Assembly: GCA_900468065.1 (NCBI GenBank)
Contig: UBTA01000061.1
Location: 1 to 64,000, forward strand
Direction of reading: 5' to 3'
DNA length: 64,000 nucleotides
Source of the DNA: Hyphomicrobiales bacterium
Lineage (GTDB): Bacteria; Pseudomonadota; Alphaproteobacteria; Rhizobiales; Rhizobiaceae
Positions 27,465 through 37,040 of this stretch are shown one piece after another (position 1 is the stretch's first letter; each line of letters opens with the position of its first letter). A model generated the notes under the pieces. That model was not told the origin of the DNA. It worked only from the letters and a program-made list of their open reading frames with translations, and did no database searches. The translations under genes and the position numbers were made by a program.

Positions 27465-28172
27465 ATGTCATTCTGGGATAGCATCCTCAGCATCGTCACC
27501 GCGACGGGCAATGCGCTCGCCGGTGTTATCGAGGCTGTGCGGACGCTGTTTGAAGGCGATCCGGAGACGCGCCGAAAAGTGGCTTTCTCCGTTGCCATGA
27601 TTGCATTGTCCGCCAAGATGGCAAAAGCCGACGGCATCGTCACCGAGGCCGAAGTGTCGGCGTTTCGCGATATCTTCAAGTTTCCCGACGACCAGGCACA
27701 GAACGTCGCCCGGCTCTACAATCTGGCCCGCCAGGACGTCGCCGGCTACGAATCCTATGCCGAGAAGCTGGCATCGCTCTGCGTTTCCTGCGATCAGAAT
27801 TGCCCCGTGCTGGAAGATATCATCGACGGGCTCTTTCATATCGCCAAGTCCGACGGTGCCGTTCACGAGAAGGAGCTGAACTTTCTCACGCGGGTGGCCG
27901 AGATCTTCCATATGAAGGAAGAGCGTTTTCAGGAGATCACGGCCCGCCACGTGCACAGCGCCGGCGCCGATCCCTACAAGATCCTCGGTGTCTCGCCCAA
28001 AGACGATTTTTCGATCATTCGCAAGCGTTACCGCGTACTGGTGTCTGAGAACCATCCTGACATTCTGGTTGCCCGTGGTGTCCCGCAGGAGCTGCAGGCG
28101 ATTGCCAACGATCGCATGGCTGAACTCAATGCCGCCTATGAGGCGATCGAGAAAGAACGTCGCGCCGCATGA
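27465..28172 (+). CDS. TerB-DnaJ protein (DjlA-like)
   Basis: The 235-residue protein has an all-helical TerB-like domain (about 40-155, MIALSAKMAKADGIVTEAEV and GLFHIAKSDGAVHEKEL, each an acidic EF-like turn) and a C-terminal J domain (about 165-230) with the HPD tripeptide in ENHPDIL. It should stimulate an Hsp70 (DnaK) ATPase; E. coli DjlA is membrane-anchored, and here the N-terminal helix (LSIVTATGNALAGVIEAV) is only weakly hydrophobic. Start 27465 or in-frame ATG 27447. Its stop overlaps the amidase start by ATGA. Confidence 0.87.
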   Translation: MSFWDSILSIVTATGNALAGVIEAVRTLFEGDPETRRKVAFSVAMIALSAKMAKADGIVTEAEVSAFRDIFKFPDDQAQNVARLYNLARQDVAGYESYAEKLASLCVSCDQNCPVLEDIIDGLFHIAKSDGAVHEKELNFLTRVAEIFHMKEERFQEITARHVHSAGADPYKILGVSPKDDFSIIRKRYRVLVSENHPDILVARGVPQELQAIANDRMAELNAAYEAIEKERRAA

Positions 28173-28933
28173 CGGACTTCGCTTGTGACTACCCTGCTGC
28201 ACACAGTGTGCCGTCACCCAATCATGGCGAAAGGGCAGGTGGGCTGAAGCCCGACATGATCATCCTGCATTATACCGGCATGGAAACGGCAGCCGCTGCG
28301 CTCGATTGGCTCTGTCGCGAGGAAAGCCAGGTTTCCAGTCACTATTTCGTCCATGAGGATGGCCGCGTCGATCAGCTGGTCGCCGAGGATCGGCGCGCCT
28401 GGCATGCGGGCAAGAGCAACTGGAAGGGCGAGACCGACATCAATTCGCGCTCGATCGGCATCGAAATTGCCAATGCCGGCCATCCCGGGGGACTGCCGGA
28501 TTTCCCCTCTGTACAGATCGATGCGGTCGTCGAACTGTGTCGAAACTGCGGCGAACGGTGGTCGATCGCCCCTGAAAGGGTGCTGGCACACAGCGATATC
28601 GCTCCTATTCGCAAGGTTGATCCGGGAGAAAAATTTCCTTGGGAGCGGCTGCATGCCGGGGGTGTCGGGCATTGGGTTCCACCGGCCCCGATCGGTGGCG
28701 GACGATTTTTCCAGCGCGGTGACCAGGGCCAGCCTGTCGAGGCCGTGCAGACGATGCTGTCGCTCTATGGCTACGGAATTGAAGTGACAGGTGTTTTCTG
28801 CGAGAAGACGGAAGGTGCCGTGGCTGCATTCCAGCGCCATTTTCGCTCATTGCAGGTGGATGGCATCGCCGATATTTCAACGCTGGACACGCTGCATAGA
28901 CTGCTTTCGGCCTTGCCGAAGTTCAGCCGCTGA
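28169..28933 (+). CDS. N-acetylmuramoyl-L-alanine amidase (Amidase_2) with peptidoglycan-binding domain
   Basis: A 254-residue AmpD/AmiD-type zinc amidase that cuts between MurNAc and the stem peptide. Zinc-site residues are seen in MIILHYTGM (His34), AWHAGKSNW, and LAHSDIAPIRKVDPGEKFPW with a late His and Asp. A PG_binding_1 domain (about 185-250: GDQGQPVEAVQTMLSLYGY) follows. No signal peptide is visible, so it may act on cytoplasmic recycled muropeptides like AmpD, though the wall-binding domain argues for contact with polymeric wall. Translationally coupled to the upstream TerB-DnaJ gene. Confidence 0.9.
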   Translation: MTDFACDYPAAHSVPSPNHGERAGGLKPDMIILHYTGMETAAAALDWLCREESQVSSHYFVHEDGRVDQLVAEDRRAWHAGKSNWKGETDINSRSIGIEIANAGHPGGLPDFPSVQIDAVVELCRNCGERWSIAPERVLAHSDIAPIRKVDPGEKFPWERLHAGGVGHWVPPAPIGGGRFFQRGDQGQPVEAVQTMLSLYGYGIEVTGVFCEKTEGAVAAFQRHFRSLQVDGIADISTLDTLHRLLSALPKFSR

Positions 28934-29160
28934 ACGGCGGTTGCGCCAGCCATTCCAAGGGGCTTTTCAGGCTGTCTCCTAACTAATTTTGTGCACTGCC
29001 ACATCATCACCATGATGCCGGGGTCTTTTGCGGCCATACCAAACCGCAGGGAATTCAGGCCTCCAGCCCTTCCTGTTGATGACGAAAATCGGGATGCGAG
29101 ACGGCAGGGCGGGGTGCGCCCACATGGCCGTGGCGCCCGAAAGTGGAGACTTCAAACTAA

Positions 29161-29691
29161 ATGAGAATATCGCATCTTGCTGCGGCGGCGGCATGCTTCT
29201 GCATGCTGTTTTCCGGGGTTGAAACGTCGTATGCCGGGGGCACCGACAAGACCATCACGTCCTCCATCACGCCAGTGACCAGAACGACCGGTTATGCTGC
29301 ACCGGGCGTCACCTCGCTCAAATCTTCCGTCTATAGCGGCCTGATTCAGACCTATGCCAAGCAATACGGCGTGCCGGTCGATCTTGCCCATGCGGTGATC
29401 AAGGTCGAGAGCAATTTCAACCCCAAGGCCCGTGGCAGCGCCGGTGAAGTCGGCCTGATGCAGATCAAGCCGGCGACGGCGCGGATGATGGGCTATTCCG
29501 GCGGCAAGAACGGCCTGTTCGATCCCGAGACCAACATCAAGTTCGGCATGAAATATCTCGCCATGGCGCACGAACTGTCCGGCGGTTTCACCTGCGGCAC
29601 GATCCTGCGCTACAACGCCGGTCACGGTGCCAAGAAGATGAACCCGGTGTCGCGCCGCTATTGCGGCAAGGTGCAAGCGATCATCAACTGA
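29161..29691 (+). CDS. Small SLT-domain lytic transglycosylase
   Basis: A 176-residue secreted protein. Signal peptide ends near SYA-GG (about residue 25), then a short Thr/Ser-rich linker and a compact SLT domain. VESNFNPKARGSAGEVGLMQIKPATARMMGY holds the catalytic Glu (about 83), and the C-terminal part has LRYNAGHG. Size fits minimal transglycosylases that act in wall turnover or assembly of envelope machines; no secretion-system genes are adjacent. The 227-nt leader upstream contains an imperfect GC-rich stem near 29115-29140. Confidence 0.9.
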   Translation: MRISHLAAAAACFCMLFSGVETSYAGGTDKTITSSITPVTRTTGYAAPGVTSLKSSVYSGLIQTYAKQYGVPVDLAHAVIKVESNFNPKARGSAGEVGLMQIKPATARMMGYSGGKNGLFDPETNIKFGMKYLAMAHELSGGFTCGTILRYNAGHGAKKMNPVSRRYCGKVQAIIN

Positions 29692-29800
29692 TGCCGTAGG
29701 GGTGCCGGAGAGCATTTCCGGCACTGGTATTTTTCAAGTTCGCAGATGTCAGCCGGCCAATGCCATGATATTCCGAAGGATCGTTTCCTGAGGACGCAGC

Positions 29801-30991
29801 ATGGCAGGCACATTCGATTTCATCATTGTTGGCAAAGGCATGATGGGCGCGGCCGCCGCCCGGCATCTGGCAAAGAGCGGCGCCAAGATCGCCCTGATCG
29901 GGCCGGATGAGCCGGAAAACTGGGCAAACCATGGTGGGGTCTTTAGTAGCCACCACGACAATGGCCGCATCACCCGCACGATCGATCCCGACCCGGTCTG
30001 GGCGCTTCTGGCGCAACGCTCGATCGAACGCTATGCGGCTATCGAAACGGGCAGCGGTGTCGATTTCTACAGCGAGGCTGGCTGCCTGATCGCAGCTCCC
30101 CTGCCGGGCGGCGAGGAAAACACGCTCGACAATGTGATTGCCGCCCGTAATCGTCTGGGTGTCGAGGCGCCTTTTGTCAGCGAGCAGGATCTTGCCGATC
30201 AATTTCCCTGGTTCCGGTTTCCGGGAGGCTATGGCGGCGTGTTCGAACCTCGCAATGCGGGCCACATCGATCCGCGTGCCTTGGTCAAGGCGCAGGTCAT
30301 TCTTGCCGAACAAGCCGGCGTTACGATCGTCCGCTTAGAGGTTTCGGCAGTTGCCCGTGTCGGAAGCAGTGTGAATGTTCGAACGGTTGACGGCGCGATC
30401 TTCAGGGGCGGCCGTGCGGTCATCGCCGCCGGCGGATTTTCGATATCCGGGCAGTTGCTCGCCCGGCCGCTCGATCTCACTGTCAAGGCGCGCACCGTGC
30501 TGTTTGCCGAGGTGGCGCAGGCTGATCTGGAAAGGTTTGCCGGGATGCCGTCATTGATCGGCTCGGCACTTCAGCAGGACCAGAGCTATTATCTCTTGCC
30601 CCCCATCCGTTATCCCGACGGAAAATTCTACATCAAGATCGGCGGCGATCCGAGCGACATCAATATCGGCTCCGAGCCCGAGGTCCGCGCCTGGTTCCGG
30701 GGCGAAGCCAACCGGTCTGCAGCCGATCATATGTCCGGTCTTCTGTCGCACGTCATGCCGTCGTTTGCGCCGGCTTCGCTGCGGTGGAGCCCATGTGTGA
30801 CGACCTTCACCCGCCACGGCTATCCCTATATCGGCTTTGCCGATACGGATCGTATCGCCGTTTTGACCGGCGGCAATGGTGCTGCGGCCAAGAGTTCGGA
30901 CGAAATCGGCCGGCTCGGCGCGTCGCTGCTGTTGAACGGCGTGCTCGATGCGCCCGAATACGATACAGATTTTGCAGTCTGCTTCCGGTAG
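29801..30991 (+). CDS. FAD-dependent oxidoreductase (sarcosine oxidase/DAO family)
   Basis: A 396-residue DAO-superfamily flavoenzyme. The N-terminal dinucleotide fold reads FDFIIVGKGMMGAAAARHLAKSG (GxGxxG at 12-17), a mid-protein GHIDPRALVKAQ segment marks the substrate-domain junction, and the C-terminal HGYPYIGFADTDRIAVLTGGNGAAAKSS binds FAD. It resembles N-methyl amino-acid oxidases (sarcosine or N-methyltryptophan oxidase), which release formaldehyde and H2O2; the substrate is not determinable. Monocistronic, upstream of rnpB. Confidence 0.88.
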   Translation: MAGTFDFIIVGKGMMGAAAARHLAKSGAKIALIGPDEPENWANHGGVFSSHHDNGRITRTIDPDPVWALLAQRSIERYAAIETGSGVDFYSEAGCLIAAPLPGGEENTLDNVIAARNRLGVEAPFVSEQDLADQFPWFRFPGGYGGVFEPRNAGHIDPRALVKAQVILAEQAGVTIVRLEVSAVARVGSSVNVRTVDGAIFRGGRAVIAAGGFSISGQLLARPLDLTVKARTVLFAEVAQADLERFAGMPSLIGSALQQDQSYYLLPPIRYPDGKFYIKIGGDPSDINIGSEPEVRAWFRGEANRSAADHMSGLLSHVMPSFAPASLRWSPCVTTFTRHGYPYIGFADTDRIAVLTGGNGAAAKSSDEIGRLGASLLLNGVLDAPEYDTDFAVCFR

Positions 30992-31060
30992 GCGCGCCGG
31001 ATCACACACTTTTTGCTTTTGTCACTGGCAATTGGCGGAGACCTCGGCTATGCACCGCCT

Positions 31061-31455
31061 GCCAGTTGGCCGGGCAGCCGCGCTCCGCTAGGACCGAAAG
31101 GTTGCGGGGGGAGGAAAGTCCGGGCTCCACGGAAAAACGGTGCCGGATAACGTCCGGCGGGGGCGACCCCAGGGAAAGTGCCACAGAGAGAATACCGCCT
31201 GCCTCGGCAGGTAAGGGTGAAAGGGTGGGGTAAGAGCCCACCGCACGCATGGCAACATGGGTGGCAAGGCAAACCCCACCGGGAGCAAAACCGAATAGGG
31301 ATGACGTGGTTCGCGCAAGCGTTCCGGCCTTTTCCGGGTCAGTCATCCGGGTGGGTTGCAGGAGGCAGCGCGCAAGCGTTGTCCCAGATGAATGGCTGCC
31401 ACGTTCCGGCTTTCGGGCCGGAGCCATACAGAACCCGGCTTACAGGCCAACTGGC
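31061..31455 (+). ncRNA. rnpB: RNase P RNA, bacterial type A
   Basis: The catalytic RNA of RNase P, about 395 nt. The P1 helix is visible as GCCAGTTGGCC at 31061-31071 pairing with GGCCAACTGGC at 31445-31455. Conserved core segments are GGGAGGAAAGTCCGGGCTCC near 31108 (CR-I), the ACAGAGAGAATACCGCC region (CR-II), GGTAAGGGTGAAAGGGTGGGGTAAGAG in the specificity part, and the 3' ACAGAACCCGGCTTACAGGCC. Its place just upstream of mraZ is usual for Rhizobiales. Ends are set by P1 and may be off by a few nucleotides. Confidence 0.95.
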
Positions 31456-31674
31456 AAATTTCCCTTATTTTTCAAAGTTGCAGACGGCGGCCTTCAAAAT
31501 CGCGCATCTGTCTGAACACCTATTTCAATTAGGAATTACTAAAATATAATACACGGAATCCGCGAGGAGCGATTAGACGGTGAATCCAAAGTCTTGACTG
31601 CGTCTTTGTAACCATTTGTTAAACTTAACGGACTATCAATATTTGCCAACGACGCGTGCTGAAATAGAGCAAAT

Positions 31675-31708
31675 CCCATTGACGCCCATATGGTCCCATG
31701 TTATCCCA
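31675..31708. promoter_or_regulatory. MraZ-type operator: four CCCA repeats at 10-bp spacing over a promoter
   Basis: CCCA occurs at 31675, 31685, 31695 and 31705, exactly 10 bp apart, i.e. TGGG repeats with 6-nt gaps on the minus strand. MraZ is known to bind TGGG-type direct repeats separated by about five bases. The array overlaps a possible promoter TTGACG (31679-31684), 17-nt spacer, TATCCC (31702-31707), so MraZ could block it. A second candidate promoter lies at 31594-31622 (TTGACT, 17 nt, TGTTAA). The rest of 31456-31881 holds no gene. Confidence 0.7.
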
Positions 31709-31881
31709 GTCATGCACTGCACACGGGCTGATTCAAGCCTACTCACCGCAAGTTTCGGAGTTGCTCCGTAAGGGGTTTTCGATCGGGCATGTCGCCCGGC
31801 TGCGGGGTGCTGTGCGTCCTTTTGATGGTGCGTGTGGGCTGTTGGGGCTGGCATGTCCACCGGGAACGGCTGTATCGCGTC

Positions 31882-32322
31882 ATGAACCGCTTCCTTTCGC
31901 ATGCGACAAACCGGATCGATTCCAAGGGGCGGGTTTCCGTTCCCTCGATGTTTCGGTCTGTCTTGTCGGCGCTCGATATTCGGGAGCTTTATTGCTTTCA
32001 GGATTTCGTCTTTCCGGCTATCAGCGCCGGCGGTCCGGAGTTGCTGGACCGTTTCGAAAAGCAAATCAGTGGCGAGGATCCATTCTCGCTGCAGGCCAAT
32101 CAGATGTCGCTCCTGGTTCATGGGGGCGGGGTCTTCATGAAGCTCGACCAGGAAGGCCGGTTGATGGTCACGGATTTTATCCGCGATTTCACAGGCATCG
32201 ACACGGAAGTTACTTTCGTGGGGCGGGCGGATCATTTTCAGTTGTGGGCGCCGCACGTGTTTGCGGAAACGCAGGCAGCGGCAAGAGAAGAGCGCAGATT
32301 GCGAGGTCTGCGTTCGGGCTAG
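31882..32322 (+). CDS. mraZ: Transcriptional regulator MraZ
   Basis: The 146-residue first gene of the dcw cluster. Two AbrB/SpoVT-like repeats: [20 protein letters not shown] (about 5-24) and [19 protein letters not shown] (about 80-98), each with the (D/S)xGR DNA-contact motif. MraZ forms ring oligomers and represses dcw transcription by binding repeats in its own promoter. The start at 31882 is chosen by alignment of the first repeat; the frame is open further upstream but without family sequence. The ribosome site is weak. Confidence 0.94.
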   Translation: MNRFLSHATNRIDSKGRVSVPSMFRSVLSALDIRELYCFQDFVFPAISAGGPELLDRFEKQISGEDPFSLQANQMSLLVHGGGVFMKLDQEGRLMVTDFIRDFTGIDTEVTFVGRADHFQLWAPHVFAETQAAAREERRLRGLRSG

Positions 32323-32336
32323 AGTGGAGAGGCGGA

Positions 32337-33362
32337 ATGATGACGGATCAAGGCACAGGTTTTACCGATGCCGAAGGCGGACCGGTCCGTCACATTCCGG
32401 TTCTTCTCCCAGAGGTTCTCGCCAGTCTGGATCTTGCTCCAGGCAAAATCATTCTCGATGGTACGTTTGGTGCGGGCGGTTACACGTCGGCGATCCTCGC
32501 TGCCGGTGCCGATGTTATCGCGCTGGATCGTGATCCTGCGGCTATTCTCGGCGGTCAGCCGCTGGTTGAGGCGAGCGCCGGTCATCTCACGCTCGTGCAT
32601 TCCCAGTTTTCCGATCTGGCGCAGCATGCCCCGGCCGATGGCCTGGATGGCGTCGTGCTCGATATCGGTGTTTCCTCGATGCAGATCGACGAAGCGGATC
32701 GCGGCTTTTCCTTTCAGCGCAAGGGGCCGCTCGACATGCGCATGTCGTCGTATGGTGTTTCTGCCGCCGATGTGGTCAATCGCGCCAAGGTAACTGATCT
32801 GACCCGCATTTTCGGCTTTCTCGGCGAAGAGCCGCAATCAGGCCGCATCGCCCGCGCTATCGAAAAGCGCCGGCTTGAAGAGCCGTTCGTGACGACCCGC
32901 GATCTTGCCGGCCTGATCGAGATTGTGACGCCGCGCAAGGCCAAGGACAAGATTCATCCCGCCACACGTGTCTTCCAGGCTCTGCGCATTTTCGTCAATG
33001 ACGAACTCGGGGAACTGGCCAGCGCGCTGTTCGCGGCTGAGCGTGCCCTCAAGCCTGGCGGGCGGCTGACAGTGGTCACGTTCCATTCGCTGGAAGACCG
33101 CATCGTCAAGAAATTCTTCCAGGACCGCGCTGGCAAAGCATCAGGCTCGCGGCATCTGCCGATCGCTCACGAACGTGCCGCAACCTTCGCACCAGTTGGG
33201 AAATCTATGGTGGCGGCAAGCGAAGAAGAAGCGTCCCGTAATCCACGCGCCCGGTCCGCCAAAATGCGGGTTGGTGCCCGCACCGATGCTCCGCCTGAGG
33301 CAGATGATCTGTCCATTTTCGATCTGCCGAACCTTGCAAGCCTTGGAAAGATGGGGGGCTAA
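32337..33362 (+). CDS. rsmH: 16S rRNA m4C1402 methyltransferase RsmH (MraW)
   Basis: The 341-residue SAM-dependent enzyme N4-methylates C1402 in the decoding centre. Landmarks are [13 protein letters not shown] (about 20-32), SAM motif [17 protein letters not shown] (about 38-54), [11 protein letters not shown] and late [21 protein letters not shown]. The start at 32337 follows GGAGAGG; the frame is open upstream through the whole mraZ gene but that part is a shadow. 14 nt separate it from mraZ. Confidence 0.95.
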   Translation: MMTDQGTGFTDAEGGPVRHIPVLLPEVLASLDLAPGKIILDGTFGAGGYTSAILAAGADVIALDRDPAAILGGQPLVEASAGHLTLVHSQFSDLAQHAPADGLDGVVLDIGVSSMQIDEADRGFSFQRKGPLDMRMSSYGVSAADVVNRAKVTDLTRIFGFLGEEPQSGRIARAIEKRRLEEPFVTTRDLAGLIEIVTPRKAKDKIHPATRVFQALRIFVNDELGELASALFAAERALKPGGRLTVVTFHSLEDRIVKKFFQDRAGKASGSRHLPIAHERAATFAPVGKSMVAASEEEASRNPRARSAKMRVGARTDAPPEADDLSIFDLPNLASLGKMGG

Positions 33363-33365
33363 GTC

Positions 33366-33770
33366 ATGTTGCGTAGTTTTGACATCGTCCTGATCGTCGT
33401 CATGACCGCGGCTGCCACGGTCACCTACACGATCAAGCATCAGGCCGAGAACAAGCTCGAAGAAGTTCGCAAGCTGGAGGCCGGGATCAAGCTTGAGGAA
33501 GACACGATCGATCTCCTGCGCGCCGACTGGGCGCTGCTGACCCAGCCGAACAGGCTGGAGAAACTGGTCGGCGTCTATCAGCATGATCTGCAACTTTCTC
33601 CCACCGACCCGACCCAGCTTGCCCGTCCGGAAGAGTTGCCGATGCTGAAGGCCGACCTGCCGCCGCCGGCGGATGTTCTGGAGGCGATGGGGCTGGCCAA
33701 GAGCAATGGCAAGCCGAAGAAGCCGGTGGTTGATACGGACGATATCGCAACGGGTTCGGTGGCGCGCTGA
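33366..33770 (+). CDS. ftsL: Cell division protein FtsL
   Basis: A 134-residue bitopic membrane protein of the divisome FtsQLB complex. One N-terminal span (SFDIVLIVVMTAAATVTYTI, about 4-23), then a leucine-zipper-like coiled coil (about 28-65). A C-terminal Pro-rich extension (about 90-134) follows, longer than in E. coli but usual for rhizobia. Identity rests mostly on its place between rsmH and ftsI; its sequence is poorly conserved. The stop overlaps the ftsI start (TGATG). Confidence 0.85.
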   Translation: MLRSFDIVLIVVMTAAATVTYTIKHQAENKLEEVRKLEAGIKLEEDTIDLLRADWALLTQPNRLEKLVGVYQHDLQLSPTDPTQLARPEELPMLKADLPPPADVLEAMGLAKSNGKPKKPVVDTDDIATGSVAR

Positions 33771-35515
33771 TGTCTTTTCTCTCCCGCATCATGGTCGTCA
33801 AGAGCAAGGCGCATTTCTCCGCAGGCGGCAACAATCATCCCGGCGATCTCGGCAGGCCGTTCGAAGGTACGCGCAAGCGGACCAGCAACCAGGCAAAAAG
33901 CCGGGTTGGCATCGTCATCGCCAGCTTTACGGCCGTCTACTGCATCATCGGTGGCCGTCTGATCCAATATGGTCTGGCCCAGCCGGAGACCGTCTCCAGC
34001 ATCGGCCGTGCCGACAATCTGATGGCGTCGCGCCCCGACATTCTCGACCGCAACGGCGAGATTCTGGCGACTGATATCCGCACGGTCTCGCTCTATGCGG
34101 AGCCCCACAAGATCGTCGATGCCGACGAAGCGGTCGAACAGCTTTCCACTGTACTGCCCAGTCTGAATGTTGCCGACATCTACAACAAGCTGAAATCGCC
34201 CTCGCGCTTCCAATGGCTGCGCCGGCAGTTGACGCCGAAGCAGCAGAGCGAAATTCTGGCGCTTGGTATTCCCGGCATTGGTTTCCGGCCGGAAAAACGC
34301 CGTTTCTATCCGGGCGGCGCCACCGCCTCGCATATTGTCGGCCACGTCAATGTCGACAACCGCGGCATCGCCGGCATGGAACGCTGGATCGATAACCAGG
34401 GGCTCGCCGATCTCGCCGCCATTGGCATGACCAGCGACGCCAAGCTCGAGCCGGTCAAGCTGTCAATCGATCTGCGCGTTCAGAATATCCTGCGCGATGT
34501 CGTCGTCGATGCGATGACAAAATTCCGCTCGCTGGCCGCAGGCGGCGTGGTGATGGATGTGAAGACCGGCGAAATCCTCGCCATGGTGTCCTATCCCGAT
34601 TACGATCCCAACAAGCCAGCCGATGGCGCCAAGGAAGGCTGGATGAACCGCATGTCGAACGGTACGTTCGAGATGGGGTCGACATTCAAGTCCTTTACGA
34701 CAGCGATGGCGCTCGATTCAGGCAAGGTGAAGCTCACCGACAGCTTTGATGCGACCAACCCGATCCGCATTGGCGGCTTCACCATCAAGGACTTCCACGG
34801 CAAGCGCCGCGTCCTGACCGTGCCGGAAATCTTCCAGTATTCGTCCAATATCGGTACTGCCAAGATGGCTGATATCGTCGGTATTGAAGCTCATAAGGAA
34901 TTCCTCACCCGCATTGGGTTGCTGACAAAAATGCCGACCGAACTGCCGGAAGTGAAGACGCCGAGCCAGCCGCGCGAATGGAAAAAGATCAACTCGATCA
35001 CCATCTCCTTCGGCCACGGCGTCTCGACCACGCCGTTGCAGACGGCGGTGGCTGGTGCCGCTCTGTTGAACGGCGGCAATCTGATCGAGCCGACCTTCCT
35101 GCCGCGCACGGTGGAACAGGCAGAGGCTGCCTCGACGAAGGTCATCAAAAAATCGACCAGCGACGACATGCGCTTCCTGTTCCGCTGGAATGGTGTCAAC
35201 GGCTCGGGCCGCAATGCCCGCGTGCCGGGCTTCAATGTTGGCGGCAAGACCGGCACGGCCGACAAGGTCGTCAATGGCCGCTATTCGAACGACGCTAACT
35301 TCAACGCCTTCCTGGCCGGTTTCCCGATCGATGATCCGCGCTATGTGGTCCTGACCTTCATCGACGAGCCCAAAACCGACAAGGGCAATGGTGCGGCACT
35401 GGCTGGCAATACCGCAGCACCGATGGTGCGCGATATCATCAGCCGTTCGGCGCCGCTTCTCGGTGTCGAGCCGAAGTTCGGTGAAGACGGTTCTGCCTTG
35501 CTTGTGTCTTATTGA
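33770..35515 (+). CDS. ftsI: Septal peptidoglycan transpeptidase FtsI (PBP3)
   Basis: The 581-residue class B penicillin-binding protein crosslinks septal peptidoglycan together with FtsW. A cytoplasmic tail and one span (GIVIASFTAVYCIIGGRLI, about 45-63) lead to the PBP dimer domain (ASRPDILDRNGEILATD). The transpeptidase domain holds the nucleophile motif STFKSF (about residue 303), SSN in QYSSNIGTAK and KTGT in VGGKTGTADK (about 491). All three motifs are intact. Overlaps ftsL by 1 nt. Confidence 0.95.
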   Translation: MSFLSRIMVVKSKAHFSAGGNNHPGDLGRPFEGTRKRTSNQAKSRVGIVIASFTAVYCIIGGRLIQYGLAQPETVSSIGRADNLMASRPDILDRNGEILATDIRTVSLYAEPHKIVDADEAVEQLSTVLPSLNVADIYNKLKSPSRFQWLRRQLTPKQQSEILALGIPGIGFRPEKRRFYPGGATASHIVGHVNVDNRGIAGMERWIDNQGLADLAAIGMTSDAKLEPVKLSIDLRVQNILRDVVVDAMTKFRSLAAGGVVMDVKTGEILAMVSYPDYDPNKPADGAKEGWMNRMSNGTFEMGSTFKSFTTAMALDSGKVKLTDSFDATNPIRIGGFTIKDFHGKRRVLTVPEIFQYSSNIGTAKMADIVGIEAHKEFLTRIGLLTKMPTELPEVKTPSQPREWKKINSITISFGHGVSTTPLQTAVAGAALLNGGNLIEPTFLPRTVEQAEAASTKVIKKSTSDDMRFLFRWNGVNGSGRNARVPGFNVGGKTGTADKVVNGRYSNDANFNAFLAGFPIDDPRYVVLTFIDEPKTDKGNGAALAGNTAAPMVRDIISRSAPLLGVEPKFGEDGSALLVSY

Positions 35516-35578
35516 CCATGGAATGACAATCTGGAGGATTCGCCGCCCGGCGCGTCGGTTAAACTGAAAAGTGCATCC

Positions 35579-37039
35579 ATGAAGATCAAAGACCTGATCG
35601 GGAAGGATTTCCCGGAAATTGCGTCACAGCTGGACAATGCGGCCGGTGATATTGATATCGCTGCCATTACTGCCGACAGCCGGCAGGTTGCTCCGGGGTC
35701 GTTGTTCGTGGCTCTCTCGGGAAGCAAGGCCGACGGCAAGGCTTTCATCGACGATGCGATTGCCCGCGGGGCGGCTGCCGTCGTCACTGGGGTCAAGTCT
35801 GCGAGCGATACACCAGTTCCGGTTCTGTCCGCCTTCACGCCACGCCGCGTGCTGGCGATTGCGGCTGCCAATTTTTATGGCCGCCAGCCCGATACGATGG
35901 TGGCCGTCACCGGTACGGCCGGCAAGACCTCAGTTGCCTCCTTTGCCCGGCAGATCTGGGCGCATGCCGGTTTTGCGGCGGCGATGATCGGCACGACCGG
36001 TGTGATTGCGCCCGGGCGTAACGATTACGGCTCGCTGACGACACCGGATCCGGTCTCCTTGCACAAGCTTTTGGCCGAGCTGGCTGACGCCGGTGTCACC
36101 CATGCGGCGATGGAAGCCTCCAGCCACGGGCTCGATCAGAACCGGCTCGACGGCGTTCGGCTTGCCGCTGCCGGCTTCACCAATCTTGGCCGCGATCATA
36201 TGGACTACCACCCGACCATCGAGGACTACATGGCTGCGAAGATGCGGCTGTTCGACGGTGTTTTGCCGAAGGGCTCGCCGGCGGTGATCTTCTCAGACGA
36301 TCCCTGGTCGGCGCAGGCGATCGCTGCTGCCAAGGCAGGCGGACACGAGGTTTTGACGGTCGGCCGCAAGGGCGACTATCTGTCGCTCAAGCGCGTCGAG
36401 CATTTCCGTCACAAGCAGATTGCCGAAATCCATGTCGGCGACGAGATTTTTGAAGTGCATGTGCCGCTCGCCGGCGACTTCCAGATATCGAACGCGCTGG
36501 TCGCAGCCGGTCTTGCCATGTCAACCGGCGTCAGCGCTCGGGCGACGATGGCAGCACTTGAAAAGCTGCAGGGTGCGTCGGGCCGTCTCGAACTGGTCGG
36601 CCATACCAAGGAGGGCGCGCTTGCCTATGTGGATTATGCCCACAAGCCGGATGCGCTGGAAAACGTGCTGACCTCGGTTCGCCCGTTCACCACCGGCCGT
36701 ATCATCGTGGTCTTCGGCTGCGGCGGCGACCGGGACAAGGGCAAACGTCCGATCATGGGCGAGATCGCCATGCGGCTGGCCGATGTGGTGATTGTCACTG
36801 ACGATAACCCGCGTTCGGAAGTGCCCGCCGTCATTCGCAGCGAAATCATGGCTGCGGCCAAGGGCGCCACCGAGATCGGCGACCGTGCCGAGGCGATCAA
36901 GGCCGCAGTCGATATGTTGAAATCGGGCGACACGCTGATCGTCGCCGGCAAGGGGCATGAGGAGGGGCAGACCGTCGGCTCCATTACCTTGCCGTTCTCC
37001 GATCACGCAGAGTTGCGCAAGGCATTGGGAGGGCATTGA
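35579..37039 (+). CDS. murE: UDP-MurNAc-L-Ala-D-Glu:meso-DAP ligase MurE
   Basis: The 486-residue cytoplasmic Mur ligase adds the third stem-peptide residue. ATP-binding loop [14 protein letters not shown] (about 106-119), [19 protein letters not shown], and [14 protein letters not shown] (about 378-391). The DNPR motif in [11 protein letters not shown] indicates meso-diaminopimelate as the added amino acid, as expected for a Gram-negative. 63 nt follow ftsI; the ribosome site is weak. Confidence 0.96.
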   Translation: MKIKDLIGKDFPEIASQLDNAAGDIDIAAITADSRQVAPGSLFVALSGSKADGKAFIDDAIARGAAAVVTGVKSASDTPVPVLSAFTPRRVLAIAAANFYGRQPDTMVAVTGTAGKTSVASFARQIWAHAGFAAAMIGTTGVIAPGRNDYGSLTTPDPVSLHKLLAELADAGVTHAAMEASSHGLDQNRLDGVRLAAAGFTNLGRDHMDYHPTIEDYMAAKMRLFDGVLPKGSPAVIFSDDPWSAQAIAAAKAGGHEVLTVGRKGDYLSLKRVEHFRHKQIAEIHVGDEIFEVHVPLAGDFQISNALVAAGLAMSTGVSARATMAALEKLQGASGRLELVGHTKEGALAYVDYAHKPDALENVLTSVRPFTTGRIIVVFGCGGDRDKGKRPIMGEIAMRLADVVIVTDDNPRSEVPAVIRSEIMAAAKGATEIGDRAEAIKAAVDMLKSGDTLIVAGKGHEEGQTVGSITLPFSDHAELRKALGGH

Positions 37040-37040
37040 T

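Noticed and set aside
28979-29194. 71-codon minus-strand frame before the small SLT gene
   Set aside because: No ribosome site or family match; its 5' end overlaps the SLT coding start. Left as an unresolved leader.
31835-31847. TGGGC/TGGGG repeats just before mraZ as an MraZ box
   Set aside because: Spacing is 8 bp with only two copies. The four-copy 10-bp array at 31675-31708 is a far better match.
31698-32336. N-terminal extension of the rsmH frame across mraZ
   Set aside because: The upstream part is a shadow of mraZ. RsmH family sequence begins after the GGAGAGG site at 32337.
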